Positions 1 to 7,361 of a stretch of 22,117 nucleotides of DNA are shown here, piece by piece. Source of the DNA: an uncultured Beijerinckiaceae bacterium (GTDB taxonomy: Bacteria; Pseudomonadota; Alphaproteobacteria; Rhizobiales; Beijerinckiaceae); assembly GCA_937863205.1 (NCBI GenBank), contig CALMGA010000286.1:1-22117 (forward strand), read 5' to 3'. Positions within the stretch are counted from its first letter, which is position 1. Every line of letters begins with the position of its first letter. The notes under the pieces were generated by a model. It worked only from the letters and a program-made list of their open reading frames with translations, did not search any database and was not told the origin of the DNA. Both the position numbers and the translations under genes were made by a program.

Positions 1-1088
1 GCCTCGTGGACGTTCCACAGCGGGCAGGTGCCGCCGAAGCGGGCGAACTGGAAGCGCGTGGAGGAATGCCGCTTGATGATGTTGCCGGCCCGGTCGAAGC
101 GGACGAAATAGAACGGCACGCCCTTGGCGTTGGGCCGCTGCAGCGTCGAGAAGCGATGGCCGACCTGCTCGAAGCTGGTACCGAAGGTGAAGCACAGCCG
201 CTCGGCGTCGTACCTGGCCTTGCGCGCCGCTTCCAGGAAGCGCTCGTAGGGCATCAGCACCGCGCCGGCGTAGTAGTTGGCGAGCGCGAGGCGAGTGATG
301 GCGGCGGCGTCCTCCGTGCGGAAATTGCCGGAGGCGACGATCGTTTCGATCGCCTCGGCCTGTTCCAGCAGGCCGATCTGCTGAGCCATCAGGAAGGTGG
401 CCGAGGACGGGTCGATGCCCTCGCGCAGCCACAGCACCCGGGCCTTGCGGTCGAGCTGGCGCATGAAGCGCGACTGCGGCTCGATCGGCTTGAACTCGAT
501 GCGGATCTTGTGCTGGCTGAACAGATAGGTGGCGAGCGTGTCGGGCCGCGCGGCGACGGACCCGAAGGTTTGCTCGGCGAGTTGCTCGGCCGCCTCATCG
601 AGCGAGGCGAAGTAGTTCGAACGGTAGTGCAGGAAGTCGCGCACCTCCTCGTAGGGCATCAGCACGCCGGGCGATACGGTTTCCTCGCCGTTGGCATAGT
701 GCTCGTCGAGGGCGTGCAGCCGCTCGCCGTTGCGCCGGAAGGCGAGGTGCAGGTTGAGAAAGGCGTGGGCGAACCAGGGCACGTTGGAAACGATGGTCTT
801 GAGGTCCTGCCCCTTGGGAACGAGGCCGCTGAACACCGGATCGACCAAGGCCTCGCGAAGGTCGCTGGCGAGCTTGCCCGTATCCTCGTGGGCGAAGGTG
901 GCGACGTCGATGGAGAAGCTCTGCGCCAGCGCCACCATGACCTGGGCGGTCAGCGGGCGCTGGTTGTTCTCGATCTGATTGAGGTAGCTCGCCGAAATGC
1001 CGAGCCGTTCGGCGAAGGCGCTCTGGTTGAGGCCGCAGGTGTCCCGAAGGCCGCGTATCTTGAAACCTGCGAAGACCTTGTGCCGCAT
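1..1088 (-). CDS. Short-chain acyl-CoA regulator (ScfR family), XRE-type, 3'-truncated by window edge
   Basis: Cytoplasmic transcription regulator of the ScfR/RamB/PccR group, which control propionate, acetate or related acyl-CoA metabolism and sense short-chain acyl-CoAs. From the ATG at 1088 the frame stays open to the left edge (about 362 codons; the family is usually about 470 residues, so the C-terminal DUF2083-like end lies outside). Residues about 10-65 form an XRE-type helix-turn-helix (NQSAFAERLGISASYLNQIE). Residues about 150-290 match the IrrE/ImmA-like middle domain of this family, including a stretch with LMAQQIGLLEQAEAIE. The start is chosen because the HTH follows at once, as in relatives. 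The gene is divergent from the LuxR-type gene at 1206, and three TTGCAA-core sites lie directly upstream, suggesting autoregulation. The family call is firm; the exact metabolic target is not visible because its usual target genes are not in the window. Confidence 0.88.
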   Translation of the reverse strand, partial: MRHKVFAGFKIRGLRDTCGLNQSAFAERLGISASYLNQIENNQRPLTAQVMVALAQSFSIDVATFAHEDTGKLASDLREALVDPVFSGLVPKGQDLKTIVSNVPWFAHAFLNLHLAFRRNGERLHALDEHYANGEETVSPGVLMPYEEVRDFLHYRSNYFASLDEAAEQLAEQTFGSVAARPDTLATYLFSQHKIRIEFKPIEPQSRFMRQLDRKARVLWLREGIDPSSATFLMAQQIGLLEQAEAIETIVASGNFRTEDAAAITRLALANYYAGAVLMPYERFLEAARKARYDAERLCFTFGTSFEQVGHRFSTLQRPNAKGVPFYFVRFDRAGNIIKRHSSTRFQFARFGGTCPLWNVHE

Positions 1089-1102
1089 GGGGATGATGTA
1101 AC

Positions 1103-1135
1103 ATTGCAAATGCGATTTGCAACTTATTTGCAAAC
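1103..1135. promoter_or_regulatory. Cluster of three TTTGCAAA-type sites, probable ScfR operator
   Basis: A perfect inverted repeat, TTGCAAAT at 1104-1111 and ATTTGCAA at 1115-1122 with a GCG spacer, is followed by a third palindromic core ATTTGCAAAC at 1126-1135. The TTGCAA cores begin at 1104, 1117 and 1128, so they are 13 and 11 bp apart, close to one helical turn. Regulators of the RamB/PccR family are known to bind TTTGCAAA-type motifs. The position, 15 to 47 bp upstream of the regulator's own ATG, fits autorepression. The same sites could control the divergent LuxR-type gene, whose ATG is about 70 bp away. Confidence 0.72.
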
Positions 1136-1205
1136 ACACCCTATTAAACCTTCACCCTTCGTCCGATGCGGCTACCTATCCGACGATAGATCGGGAGGAA
1201 AAATA

Positions 1206-1895
1206 ATGCCTTTCAAGGGCTTCGAAACAACCAAGATCGAGATCGCCGGCCAGGTGTCGTCGCTGTTCGTGATTCACGCCGTGTCGCTGATGCGAATCGG
1301 CATCGGCAGCTCGCTGCGAATGTACGCGAACCTGCACGGGGCGTCGATCCTGCAGGGGGCGGATCTGGCCGACCTGTCGGACGCGCTGAAGCAGGCCCGG
1401 CGCGGCGACATCATCCTGTGCGACGTCGCCACCTGGTCGGCGCTGGAAAAGGACACCACCGGCATCCAGGAGCATGTCCGCGAGCAGCGCGTGGCGATCT
1501 GCCTGATCGCCTGCACCGATGAAAGCGCGCACCGCATGCTGCAGCTGAGGGGCGTATCCGGCGTCGTGTCCTCGGAATGCGATGCCGGCGAGGTCGAGGT
1601 CGCGGTAAGCGAGATCGCCGAAGGCCGCACCTACTTCAAGAGCGAAAACCGGCCGATGCCGGCCACCGGCATCGGCCGCCTGTCGAGCCGGCAGGTCGAG
1701 ATCCTCGAACTGATGACCCGCGGCCTGCTCAACAAGCAGATCGCCTGGGAGCTCGGCGTCACCGAAGGCACGGTGAAGAGCCATGTGTCCGCCATCCTGG
1801 AAAAGCTCGGCTGCGACCGTCGCACCCAGGCCATCGCCGCCTTCCTGCAAAGCCTCGGAGTCGGCGCCTCGCAGACCCGCTCCCTGCACTCCTGA
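1206..1895 (+). CDS. LuxR/NarL-type response regulator with a divergent receiver domain
   Basis: Predicted DNA-binding transcription regulator of 229 residues. The N-terminal part (about 15-140) has the size and strand/helix pattern of a receiver domain but poor motif conservation: the acidic pocket near the N-terminus is missing, although an aspartate (D73 in ILCDVATW) sits where the phospho-acceptor would be. The C-terminal part (about 158-215) is a clear LuxR/NarL helix-turn-helix with LSSRQVEILELMTRGLLNKQ followed by ELGVTEGTVKSHVSAILEKL. The ATG at 1206 is chosen because GGGAGGA at 1193-1199 gives an excellent ribosome site 6 nt upstream; the same frame is open far upstream but that stretch only mirrors the opposite-strand regulator. 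A hairpin terminator follows at 1936. No partner histidine kinase is adjacent, so it may be an orphan or phosphorylation-independent. The target genes are unknown. Confidence 0.87.
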   Translation: MPFKGFETTKIEIAGQVSSLFVIHAVSLMRIGIGSSLRMYANLHGASILQGADLADLSDALKQARRGDIILCDVATWSALEKDTTGIQEHVREQRVAICLIACTDESAHRMLQLRGVSGVVSSECDAGEVEVAVSEIAEGRTYFKSENRPMPATGIGRLSSRQVEILELMTRGLLNKQIAWELGVTEGTVKSHVSAILEKLGCDRRTQAIAAFLQSLGVGASQTRSLHS

Positions 1896-1935
1896 CGCCG
1901 TTCGCAGATCCTTCCCGTATCGTCGCCTCATCAGG

Positions 1936-1968
1936 AAGGTCCCGAGCTGTTCAGCCGGGGCCTTTTCC
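1936..1968 (+). terminator. Rho-independent terminator after the LuxR-type gene
   Basis: AAGGTCCC at 1936-1943 pairs with GGGGCCTT at 1957-1964 (8 bp with one G-U pair). The loop can form a further GCT/AGC pairing. The stem is followed by a T-rich run (TTTTCC). It lies 40 bp after the stop of the LuxR-type gene. Confidence 0.7.
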
Positions 1969-2118
1969 GTTTCACGCATGCCGCCCCTGGCGCAACCATC
2001 CGCGCCGCCATGAGCGCGGGCCCTGACCTTATGATCCAGGTAGGGTTAAATCCATCAACCGCTGGTCGCCGCCTGTCCTTTGACGCATCGTCAGGGCGCA
2101 ACCCAGGGGTGAACCACA

Positions 2119-3441
2119 GTGCCCGCGATCTCCAGCGTCGCCGTCATCGGAGCCGGTCCCTACGGTCTGTCGATCGCCGCCCACCTGCGGGCGAAAGGCA
2201 TCGAAGCGCTGGTGTTCGGCGCGCCGATGGACACTTGGCGCAACGGCATGCCGCGCGGCATGAAATTGAAGTCGGAAGGCTTCGCCTCCTGCCTGTCCGA
2301 CCCGGCGGGACGCTTCACCCTTGAAGCCTTCTGCCGCGAGCAGAACCTGCCTTATGCGGATCTCGACTTCGCCGTTCCCGTTGAAACCTTCACTGCCTAC
2401 GGCACGGCCTTCGCCGATCGCTTCGTTCCCCGGCTCGATCGGCGCGGGGTGCGCCACCTGTCCCGGATCGACTGTCCTACCGGGGCCCATTTCCGCCTCG
2501 ACCTCGACGACGGCACGGTTGTCGCGGCGCGCAGGGTGATCGTGGCCGCCGGGATCGCGTCCTACCGCCGCGTGCCGGCCGTCTTCGCCGACCTGCCGGC
2601 CGCGCGGCTGACGCACACGGCCGACCATGCGGATTACTCGCCGTTCGCCGGCAAGCGCGTGGTGGTGGTCGGCGCGGGGGCGTCCGCCATCGATGCCGCG
2701 GCCGCTCTGCAGCGAGCCGGCGCCGCCGTCCGCCTGGTGAGCCGGCGCGGTGCCATCACCTTCCATGCCGCCGGGCGACGGCGCTGGTTCGACCGGATCG
2801 CGGCACCGCTGACACCGCTCGGGCCGGGCTGGAAGAAGCTGCTGTGCACGCGGGCGCCGCTGTTGTTCCGCCTGCTGCCCGAGCGCCTGCGCGCTTCGCT
2901 GGTGCGCCGCCACCTTGGTCCCGCGCCAGGCTGGTCGGCCCGCGCCGACTTCGAGGGCAAGGTGGAGGTGACGCTGCGGGCATCCGTCACGGCAGCGCGG
3001 CTCGCCGACCGGGGCGTGGAGATCACCATCGCCGGGCCGGAGGGCGTGCGCACGATGGAGCCGGCCGACCATGTCGTGGTCGGCACCGGCTACCACGTCG
3101 ACGTCGCCGCCCTGCCCTTTCTCGCCCCCGCCCTCCGCGCCGGCCTCGATCTTGGAAATGGTTCGCCGCGCCTATCCGGCCACTTCGAATCGACGGTTCC
3201 CGGTCTTTACTTCGCCGGCACCGCGGCGGCCAACACCTTTGGCCCGCTGCTGCGCTTCGTGTGCGGCGCCGGTTTCGCCGCCCGCCGCATCACCGCTCAT
3301 CTCGCGGCGGCTGCGCCGGCGAGGCGGCACGTCCTGCCGGTCTCGCTCGCTTCCCTCGCCGCCGCCGCCCACGTGCTCACCCTCGCCGAGTCCCGGGGCC
3401 GTCACCTCGCGATCCGGCGCAGGGCGGCGGACGGATCTTGA
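2119..3441 (+). CDS. FAD/NAD(P)-dependent oxidoreductase (flavin monooxygenase-like)
   Basis: Predicted cytoplasmic flavoenzyme of 440 residues. It has two Rossmann dinucleotide-binding motifs: GAGPYG at residues 11-16 right at the N-terminus for FAD, and GAGASA at 185-190 (GxGxxA) for NADPH. A VVVGTGYHVD-type motif near residue 325 and a C-terminal GLYFAGTAAANTFGP segment complete the fold seen in N-hydroxylating and Baeyer-Villiger-like class B monooxygenases. The GTG start at 2119 is preferred because AGGGGTG (2104-2110) lies 8 nt upstream and the FAD motif starts at once. It is followed after 104 bp by an ATP-grasp gene on the same strand and probably shares its transcript. The substrate cannot be told from sequence: relatives act on amines, amino acids, urate or ketones. 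The enzyme class is firm, the reaction is open. Confidence 0.85.
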   Translation: MPAISSVAVIGAGPYGLSIAAHLRAKGIEALVFGAPMDTWRNGMPRGMKLKSEGFASCLSDPAGRFTLEAFCREQNLPYADLDFAVPVETFTAYGTAFADRFVPRLDRRGVRHLSRIDCPTGAHFRLDLDDGTVVAARRVIVAAGIASYRRVPAVFADLPAARLTHTADHADYSPFAGKRVVVVGAGASAIDAAAALQRAGAAVRLVSRRGAITFHAAGRRRWFDRIAAPLTPLGPGWKKLLCTRAPLLFRLLPERLRASLVRRHLGPAPGWSARADFEGKVEVTLRASVTAARLADRGVEITIAGPEGVRTMEPADHVVVGTGYHVDVAALPFLAPALRAGLDLGNGSPRLSGHFESTVPGLYFAGTAAANTFGPLLRFVCGAGFAARRITAHLAAAAPARRHVLPVSLASLAAAAHVLTLAESRGRHLAIRRRAADGS

Positions 3442-3545
3442 TCGCGGAGGCGGTTTCCTGCCCCGGGCCATCCGCCGCCCGTGATCCATCACTTGCCCCA
3501 GCGCGTCCGCTCCGACCGTCCAGCGAGAACAGCAGGCCCTTTCCC

Positions 3546-4826
3546 ATGCAATCCCTTTCCGTATCGCCAGGTCCGGCACAGCCGCGCGTGCTTTTCGTAT
3601 CGGTGATGAACGACGTCGGCTCCGACCGCATCGTCGCCGCGATGGGGCGGCTTGGTTGCGAATGCGCGGTTCTGGCGCCACCGGATGCCTTTGCCGCCCT
3701 GTCGCGCTTCGCGTCACGGCACTTCGCCCTGCCGCGCCACGGCGGCGCCTTTGCCCGCACGTTCTGCCTCGCCGGCCGGCTCGCACGGGCGGTGCACGCG
3801 TGGCGACCCGACCTGATCGTGCCGCTTGACGATTGCTGCGCCCGCTCGCTGCGCAGTTCGCGCCTGCTGGCGCAGGTCGGCAACGCTGCCCGCCTGATCG
3901 AAGCCTCGCTCGGCGATCGCGCACACTATCCGACGGTGAACGGCCGCGAAGCACTGGTCGAGGCCGCGGCGGCGATCGGCCTGCGAACGCCGCGCCAAAC
4001 AACCGTCGCCGGTTGGGACGAGGCCCGATACGCGGCCGACGCGTTCGGCTATCCCGTCGTTCTGAAACGCGAACAAACCTGCGGCGGCTTCGGGGTCGAC
4101 ATCGTCCGCGACGAAGCGGCGCTCGCCCACGCCTACGGGCGCGCCCGCCGCAAGGCAACGGCCAAGCGCCGCTTGCAAGACGTCCTCGGCTTGGATCGGG
4201 CCGGCGGCGACGGGCTCATCCTCCAGGCCTACGTGTCCGGCCCGCTGGCGTTCCGCACCGTCAGTTGTGCGAACGGGCGCGTTCTCGACGGCGTCAGCTT
4301 CCTCGCCGACACCATCCATCCCCCGGTGACGGGCGCGAGCACGGTTCTGCGACCCCTGCGCGAGCCCGAAATGGAGTCGGCCACGCGCGCCCTGGTGGCG
4401 CGGCTCGGCTGCTCGGGGTTCGTCTCGGTCGACTTCATCCTGTCGCCGGAAGGCGCGACCCTGATCGAACTCAACCCGCGCCCGGTCGCCAGCGGCCACC
4501 TCGGCCGCCTGTACGGCCATGACATCCATTCCGCGCTGGTTTCGAGCCTCACCGGCTCCGCCGTCGCGCCAAGCCTATCGACCGGCGAAGGACCTGCCGC
4601 CATCGCCCTGTTCCCCCGCGAACTCGATCGCGACCCGGCGAGCCCGGTGTTCGATACGCCCTTCGCGGTCCTGCACGACGTGCCGTGGGACGATGCCGAC
4701 GTGCTCGCTTACTACGCCGCCTGGATCGAACGACGCCACGCCGGGCAGGTCGACGTGCTGCGGCGGCATCTGCCGCCGACCGGCCTCGACGACGTGTCGT
4801 GGCGCAGCCAACGGGCGGCCGCCTGA
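3546..4826 (+). CDS. ATP-grasp superfamily ligase-like enzyme
   Basis: Predicted cytoplasmic ATP-dependent carboxylate-amine/thiol ligase-like protein of 426 residues. Residues 13-110 look like the pre-ATP-grasp Rossmann-type domain, ending in RPDLIVPLDD. The ATP-grasp domain shows YPVVLKRE with the nucleotide-binding lysine K174, a glycine loop CGGFG at 179-183, the metal ligands D296 (SVDFIL) and E308/N310 (IELNPRP). Length is normal for a stand-alone ATP-grasp enzyme. The ATG at 3546 is chosen because the domain starts about 13 residues later. A TTG at 3438 overlapping the stop of the oxidoreductase gene is an alternative that would add 36 non-domain residues. It probably works with the upstream flavoenzyme in a small-molecule or peptide modification. 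The substrate is unknown; the superfamily assignment is strong. Confidence 0.85.
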   Translation: MQSLSVSPGPAQPRVLFVSVMNDVGSDRIVAAMGRLGCECAVLAPPDAFAALSRFASRHFALPRHGGAFARTFCLAGRLARAVHAWRPDLIVPLDDCCARSLRSSRLLAQVGNAARLIEASLGDRAHYPTVNGREALVEAAAAIGLRTPRQTTVAGWDEARYAADAFGYPVVLKREQTCGGFGVDIVRDEAALAHAYGRARRKATAKRRLQDVLGLDRAGGDGLILQAYVSGPLAFRTVSCANGRVLDGVSFLADTIHPPVTGASTVLRPLREPEMESATRALVARLGCSGFVSVDFILSPEGATLIELNPRPVASGHLGRLYGHDIHSALVSSLTGSAVAPSLSTGEGPAAIALFPRELDRDPASPVFDTPFAVLHDVPWDDADVLAYYAAWIERRHAGQVDVLRRHLPPTGLDDVSWRSQRAAA

Positions 4827-4987
4827 ACCGTTTCCGCCGTGCGCGACGGCGTCGGACCCGTTCCGGCCGACCCTTCGGACATCGCGGCCCGCGAAGTCTT
4901 CACCCTATCTGTCGCAATGCGCCCGATCAGGCGAACGAAGCCGGTGTACAGGCATTCGCAGTGCACCCTCATCGGAGCCAAACAGCC

Positions 4988-5221
4988 ATGACCAAGACGC
5001 TTTCGTTCACCACCGCGCTCGCCACCGGCCTGATCCTGCTGACGAGCCTCGCTTCCACCTCCGCCTCGGCCTCTCGGCTCCATCCCCGCACCTCCAAGGC
5101 CTACCGCGTCGGGTCCGGCGGTCATGCGCGCAAGGTGTCCTACGGTGTCGGCAACGGTGGCCAGACCCCTCGGACCACGGCGTCCGGCGGCAATGCCGGC
5201 GGATACACCAGCCGTAATTGA
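4988..5221 (+). CDS. Small exported Gly/Ser-rich protein of unknown function
   Basis: A 77-residue protein. Residues 1-28 form a classic signal peptide: basic MTK start, hydrophobic core LATGLILLTSLAS, and an Ala/Ser-rich cleavage region ending SASA. The mature part of about 48 residues is basic and rich in Gly, Ser, Asn and Thr, with GGH, GNGGQTPRTT and SGGNAGGYTSRN stretches and no cysteine. The ATG at 4988 has a GGAG (4974-4977) 10 nt upstream. It lies 161 bp after the ATP-grasp gene on the same strand and about 220 bp before a strong terminator. I do not recognise a family. The codon bias and clean signal peptide make it a believable gene; a cell-surface or periplasmic role is inferred only from the export signal. 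Confidence 0.68.
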   Translation: MTKTLSFTTALATGLILLTSLASTSASASRLHPRTSKAYRVGSGGHARKVSYGVGNGGQTPRTTASGGNAGGYTSRN

Positions 5222-5252
5222 CCCCTCGTCCGGCCTCGCAAGCTGTCGGCGA

Positions 5253-5370
5253 AGCGAGAGCGCCGCGCCATTGCGGGAGCACCGAACCGAACGCTGGATC
5301 TGGTCGGAGCTCTCGCTGATCGTTGCGCAGCCGATCTGATCCGGACTCCGCTGCGCAGCTTGTGGTCCGG
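5253..5370 (+). other. Inverted-repeat-rich stretch between the small exported-protein gene and the terminator
   Basis: This gene-free stretch holds a perfect 9-bp inverted repeat, AGCGAGAGC at 5253-5261 and GCTCTCGCT at 5309-5317. It is followed by CCGGAC at 5341-5346 and GTCCGG at 5365-5370 flanking the palindrome GCTGCGCAGC at 5350-5359. It could be a structured 3' untranslated region or a small RNA ending at the terminator at 5444. No reading frame here looks real. Confidence 0.35.
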
Positions 5371-5443
5371 TGCTCGAACTTGATGCGGCGCCAGCGAAGC
5401 TTATCCGAAAGATCGCTCCGGCAAGTCTCATCCGGTCACGAAG

Positions 5444-5473
5444 AAGGCCGCGGAGCGCTCGCTCCGCGGCCTT
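5444..5473. terminator. Strong bidirectional hairpin terminator between convergent genes
   Basis: AAGGCCGCGGAG at 5444-5455 and CTCCGCGGCCTT at 5462-5473 form a perfect 12-bp GC-rich stem around a 6-nt loop. The plus strand continues TTTATG and the minus strand continues CTTCTTCG, so both sides have modest T-rich tails. It sits 40 bp beyond the minus-strand porin stop and 220 bp beyond the plus-strand small-protein stop, and can serve both. Confidence 0.8.
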
Positions 5474-5512
5474 TATGCTGTCGATCGACCCGGAGCGCGC
5501 CCGGGCTGCCCG

Positions 5513-7297
5513 CTACTGGAAGGGGTAGTAGCGCAGCGAGGTCAGGATCGTGTTGTCGTTGGCGCGAGCCGAGACGATCGGCGCGGCGGCCGTGCCGATG
5601 CCGTTGGCGTTGGTGGTGGCGCCGAACAGCTGGCGCACGGTGTAGGAATACTGGGCGCCGACGCGCACCTCACCGAATGCGCCCTTGTAGAGTTTGTCGT
5701 TGAAGCCGCCGGTGACCTGGAAGACTCGGTGGGTCTGGCCGCCGCAGGTGCCGCCTTCCGATCCGCAGCCGTAGTTGTTGACGCCGCCCGACAAGCCGTA
5801 GCCGACCTCGCCGCCGGCGCCGTTCGAAGTGAAGTTGCGGTTCACCTGCTCGAAGCCGGCGAAGCCGTAGATGTCGATGGCGGGCGTCACGTGGGCGATC
5901 ACGCCCGTCAGTGCCATTGCGCCACCCACCGGCGACAGCGCGCCGTTGCCGGTGACCGCGGCATCGGGAAGTCCGTTGGTCGACATGTAGCGACCGATGC
6001 CGCGACCGACCAGACCGCTGATCTGGAAGTCGAGGCGCCTGGGCAGGATCGGCGCGATGATGCCGGCGCCGACGCCGTATCCGACACGGCTCTGGTTGGA
6101 CGAAGCTGGAAATCCGCCGCCGTTGGCGAAGGTGGATGCGCCGGCCGCCCCGTAGTTGACGTTGTTGTACAGTTCGCGGACGAGCCCGAGCGTTTCCAGG
6201 TGGATGTCGCGCTCGCCGAAGCGAGCCTCGTAGGCCGCCTTGGCGAGCAGGTCGGGAACCCGGTTGAACGAGAACTGCTGTTGCAGCCCGGCGCCACCGA
6301 TCGAGCCGCCGTTGCCGACCGCAAGGCAGTTGTCGTTGGTCACGCCGTTGCCGGGGATGGCGTTGGTCACCGCGGCCGAGCCGGCCACATTGCTGATGAT
6401 GTTGTTGCAGCCCGCGCTGCTGTTGCCGATGTTGGCGGCTTGCGACGCTTCGGCGTCGATGGAGAGCCAGAGCTTCTTGTTGAAGTCCTTGGTCACGCGG
6501 ATCTGCGGCACGCGAGCGTAGTCGAAACCGGGTATGAAGGCCGCGTCGATCTGAGGCGGCGGGACTTCGTTGCGCGGCGTGATGCCCTTGGAGTTCAAGG
6601 TCACGAGCGACCAGTTCTGACCGGCCAGCACGTGCAGTCCGTAATCCGAATTGTCGAGGGTCGCGTACAGGTTTCGGACACGCGGCACGTAGCTGTAGGT
6701 CTGGTTGTTGTTGGAGTTCGTGCCGGCCCCGAGGAAGTCGAACTCGCCGTAGCCGGACACCAGGAAGGTCTTCGAGATCGGCGCCTCGATCAGCAGCGCG
6801 AGGCGTGTCTGGCGCTCGTCGAGGCGGTTTTCGGCTTGATGGGCGAGGGTGCTGTTGTTGGTGGGAATGGCACCGAAGGAGCTTAGAACGCCGGGGGCCT
6901 GTTCCGACCGGGTGCGGCTCGCCGATTCCATCGCCAAGAAGCCGCCCGGCGTGATAGTCAGGGCGCCGTACTGCATCTTCTTGTCAGCGGTCACGTAGAC
7001 CGGGCTGGCGCCGGGCGGGATCGCGGCGAAGGTCGGCGGCGGCACGTAGGCCGCCGGCGGCGCGACCACCACCTTGGTCTTGCGGCGCGCCTCGCTCTTG
7101 GCCTCGGCGACGCCGCCCTTCAGGGAGCGGATCTGCGCCTTGAGTTCGGCGATCTCCCTCGCCAGTTCGCTGTTCGAAATCTCGGCGTGCAGCGCCAGCG
7201 GCGACGCTCCGAGCATCAGCGTGGCAGCCAAGCCGACCTGCCAGCCGCGGGCGCGATATCGTGTAGCGGCGGGTCGATTCGCCTTTGTCGGTGTCAC
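5513..7297 (-). CDS. Outer-membrane porin-like beta-barrel protein with N-terminal coiled coil
   Basis: Predicted outer-membrane channel of 594 residues. A basic stretch is followed by the hydrophobic signal segment VGLAATLMLGASPLALHA, then a short coiled coil (SELAREIAELKAQIRSLK) and a Lys/Pro/Ala linker. The remainder is rich in alternating aromatic/polar strands, Gly and Asn, and the chain ends in RYYPFQ with aromatic residues near the C-terminus, as barrel proteins do. The coiled coil plus barrel recalls DcaP-like trimeric porins, but I cannot fix the family or the solute. The GTG at 7297 is chosen because GGGGGAG (7304-7310) lies 6 nt upstream. The ATG at 7336 has no ribosome site and sits in a leader hairpin. 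The gene is monocistronic, ending at the terminator at 5444. Confidence 0.8.
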   Translation of the reverse strand: MTPTKANRPAATRYRARGWQVGLAATLMLGASPLALHAEISNSELAREIAELKAQIRSLKGGVAEAKSEARRKTKVVVAPPAAYVPPPTFAAIPPGASPVYVTADKKMQYGALTITPGGFLAMESASRTRSEQAPGVLSSFGAIPTNNSTLAHQAENRLDERQTRLALLIEAPISKTFLVSGYGEFDFLGAGTNSNNNQTYSYVPRVRNLYATLDNSDYGLHVLAGQNWSLVTLNSKGITPRNEVPPPQIDAAFIPGFDYARVPQIRVTKDFNKKLWLSIDAEASQAANIGNSSAGCNNIISNVAGSAAVTNAIPGNGVTNDNCLAVGNGGSIGGAGLQQQFSFNRVPDLLAKAAYEARFGERDIHLETLGLVRELYNNVNYGAAGASTFANGGGFPASSNQSRVGYGVGAGIIAPILPRRLDFQISGLVGRGIGRYMSTNGLPDAAVTGNGALSPVGGAMALTGVIAHVTPAIDIYGFAGFEQVNRNFTSNGAGGEVGYGLSGGVNNYGCGSEGGTCGGQTHRVFQVTGGFNDKLYKGAFGEVRVGAQYSYTVRQLFGATTNANGIGTAAAPIVSARANDNTILTSLRYYPFQ

Positions 7298-7318
7298 GCT
7301 GAACTCCCCCGGTGAGCA

Positions 7319-7340
7319 AGCGATGATGGTGCACATCGCT
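7319..7340 (-). promoter_or_regulatory. Leader hairpin just upstream of the porin ribosome-binding site
   Basis: AGCGATG at 7319-7325 and CATCGCT at 7334-7340 form a perfect 7-bp stem with an 8-nt loop, ending 9 nt before the porin Shine-Dalgarno. A second small dyad, CCAGT at 7347-7351 and ACTGG at 7357-7361, lies directly upstream. Such leaders can modulate translation or mRNA stability of porins, but a function here is only inferred. Confidence 0.4.
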
Positions 7341-7361
7341 CCGGGGCCAGTGATAAACTGG

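Noticed and set aside
6..1205. Long plus-strand open frame running into the LuxR-type gene
   Set aside because: It is the mirror image of the minus-strand acyl-CoA regulator, has no domain signal of its own, and the LuxR-type gene has a strong ribosome site and ATG at 1206.
3438..3545. Upstream TTG start for the ATP-grasp gene overlapping the stop of the oxidoreductase gene
   Set aside because: It would add 36 Pro/Ser/Ala-rich residues before the domain; the ATG at 3546 fits the fold better, though translational coupling cannot be excluded.
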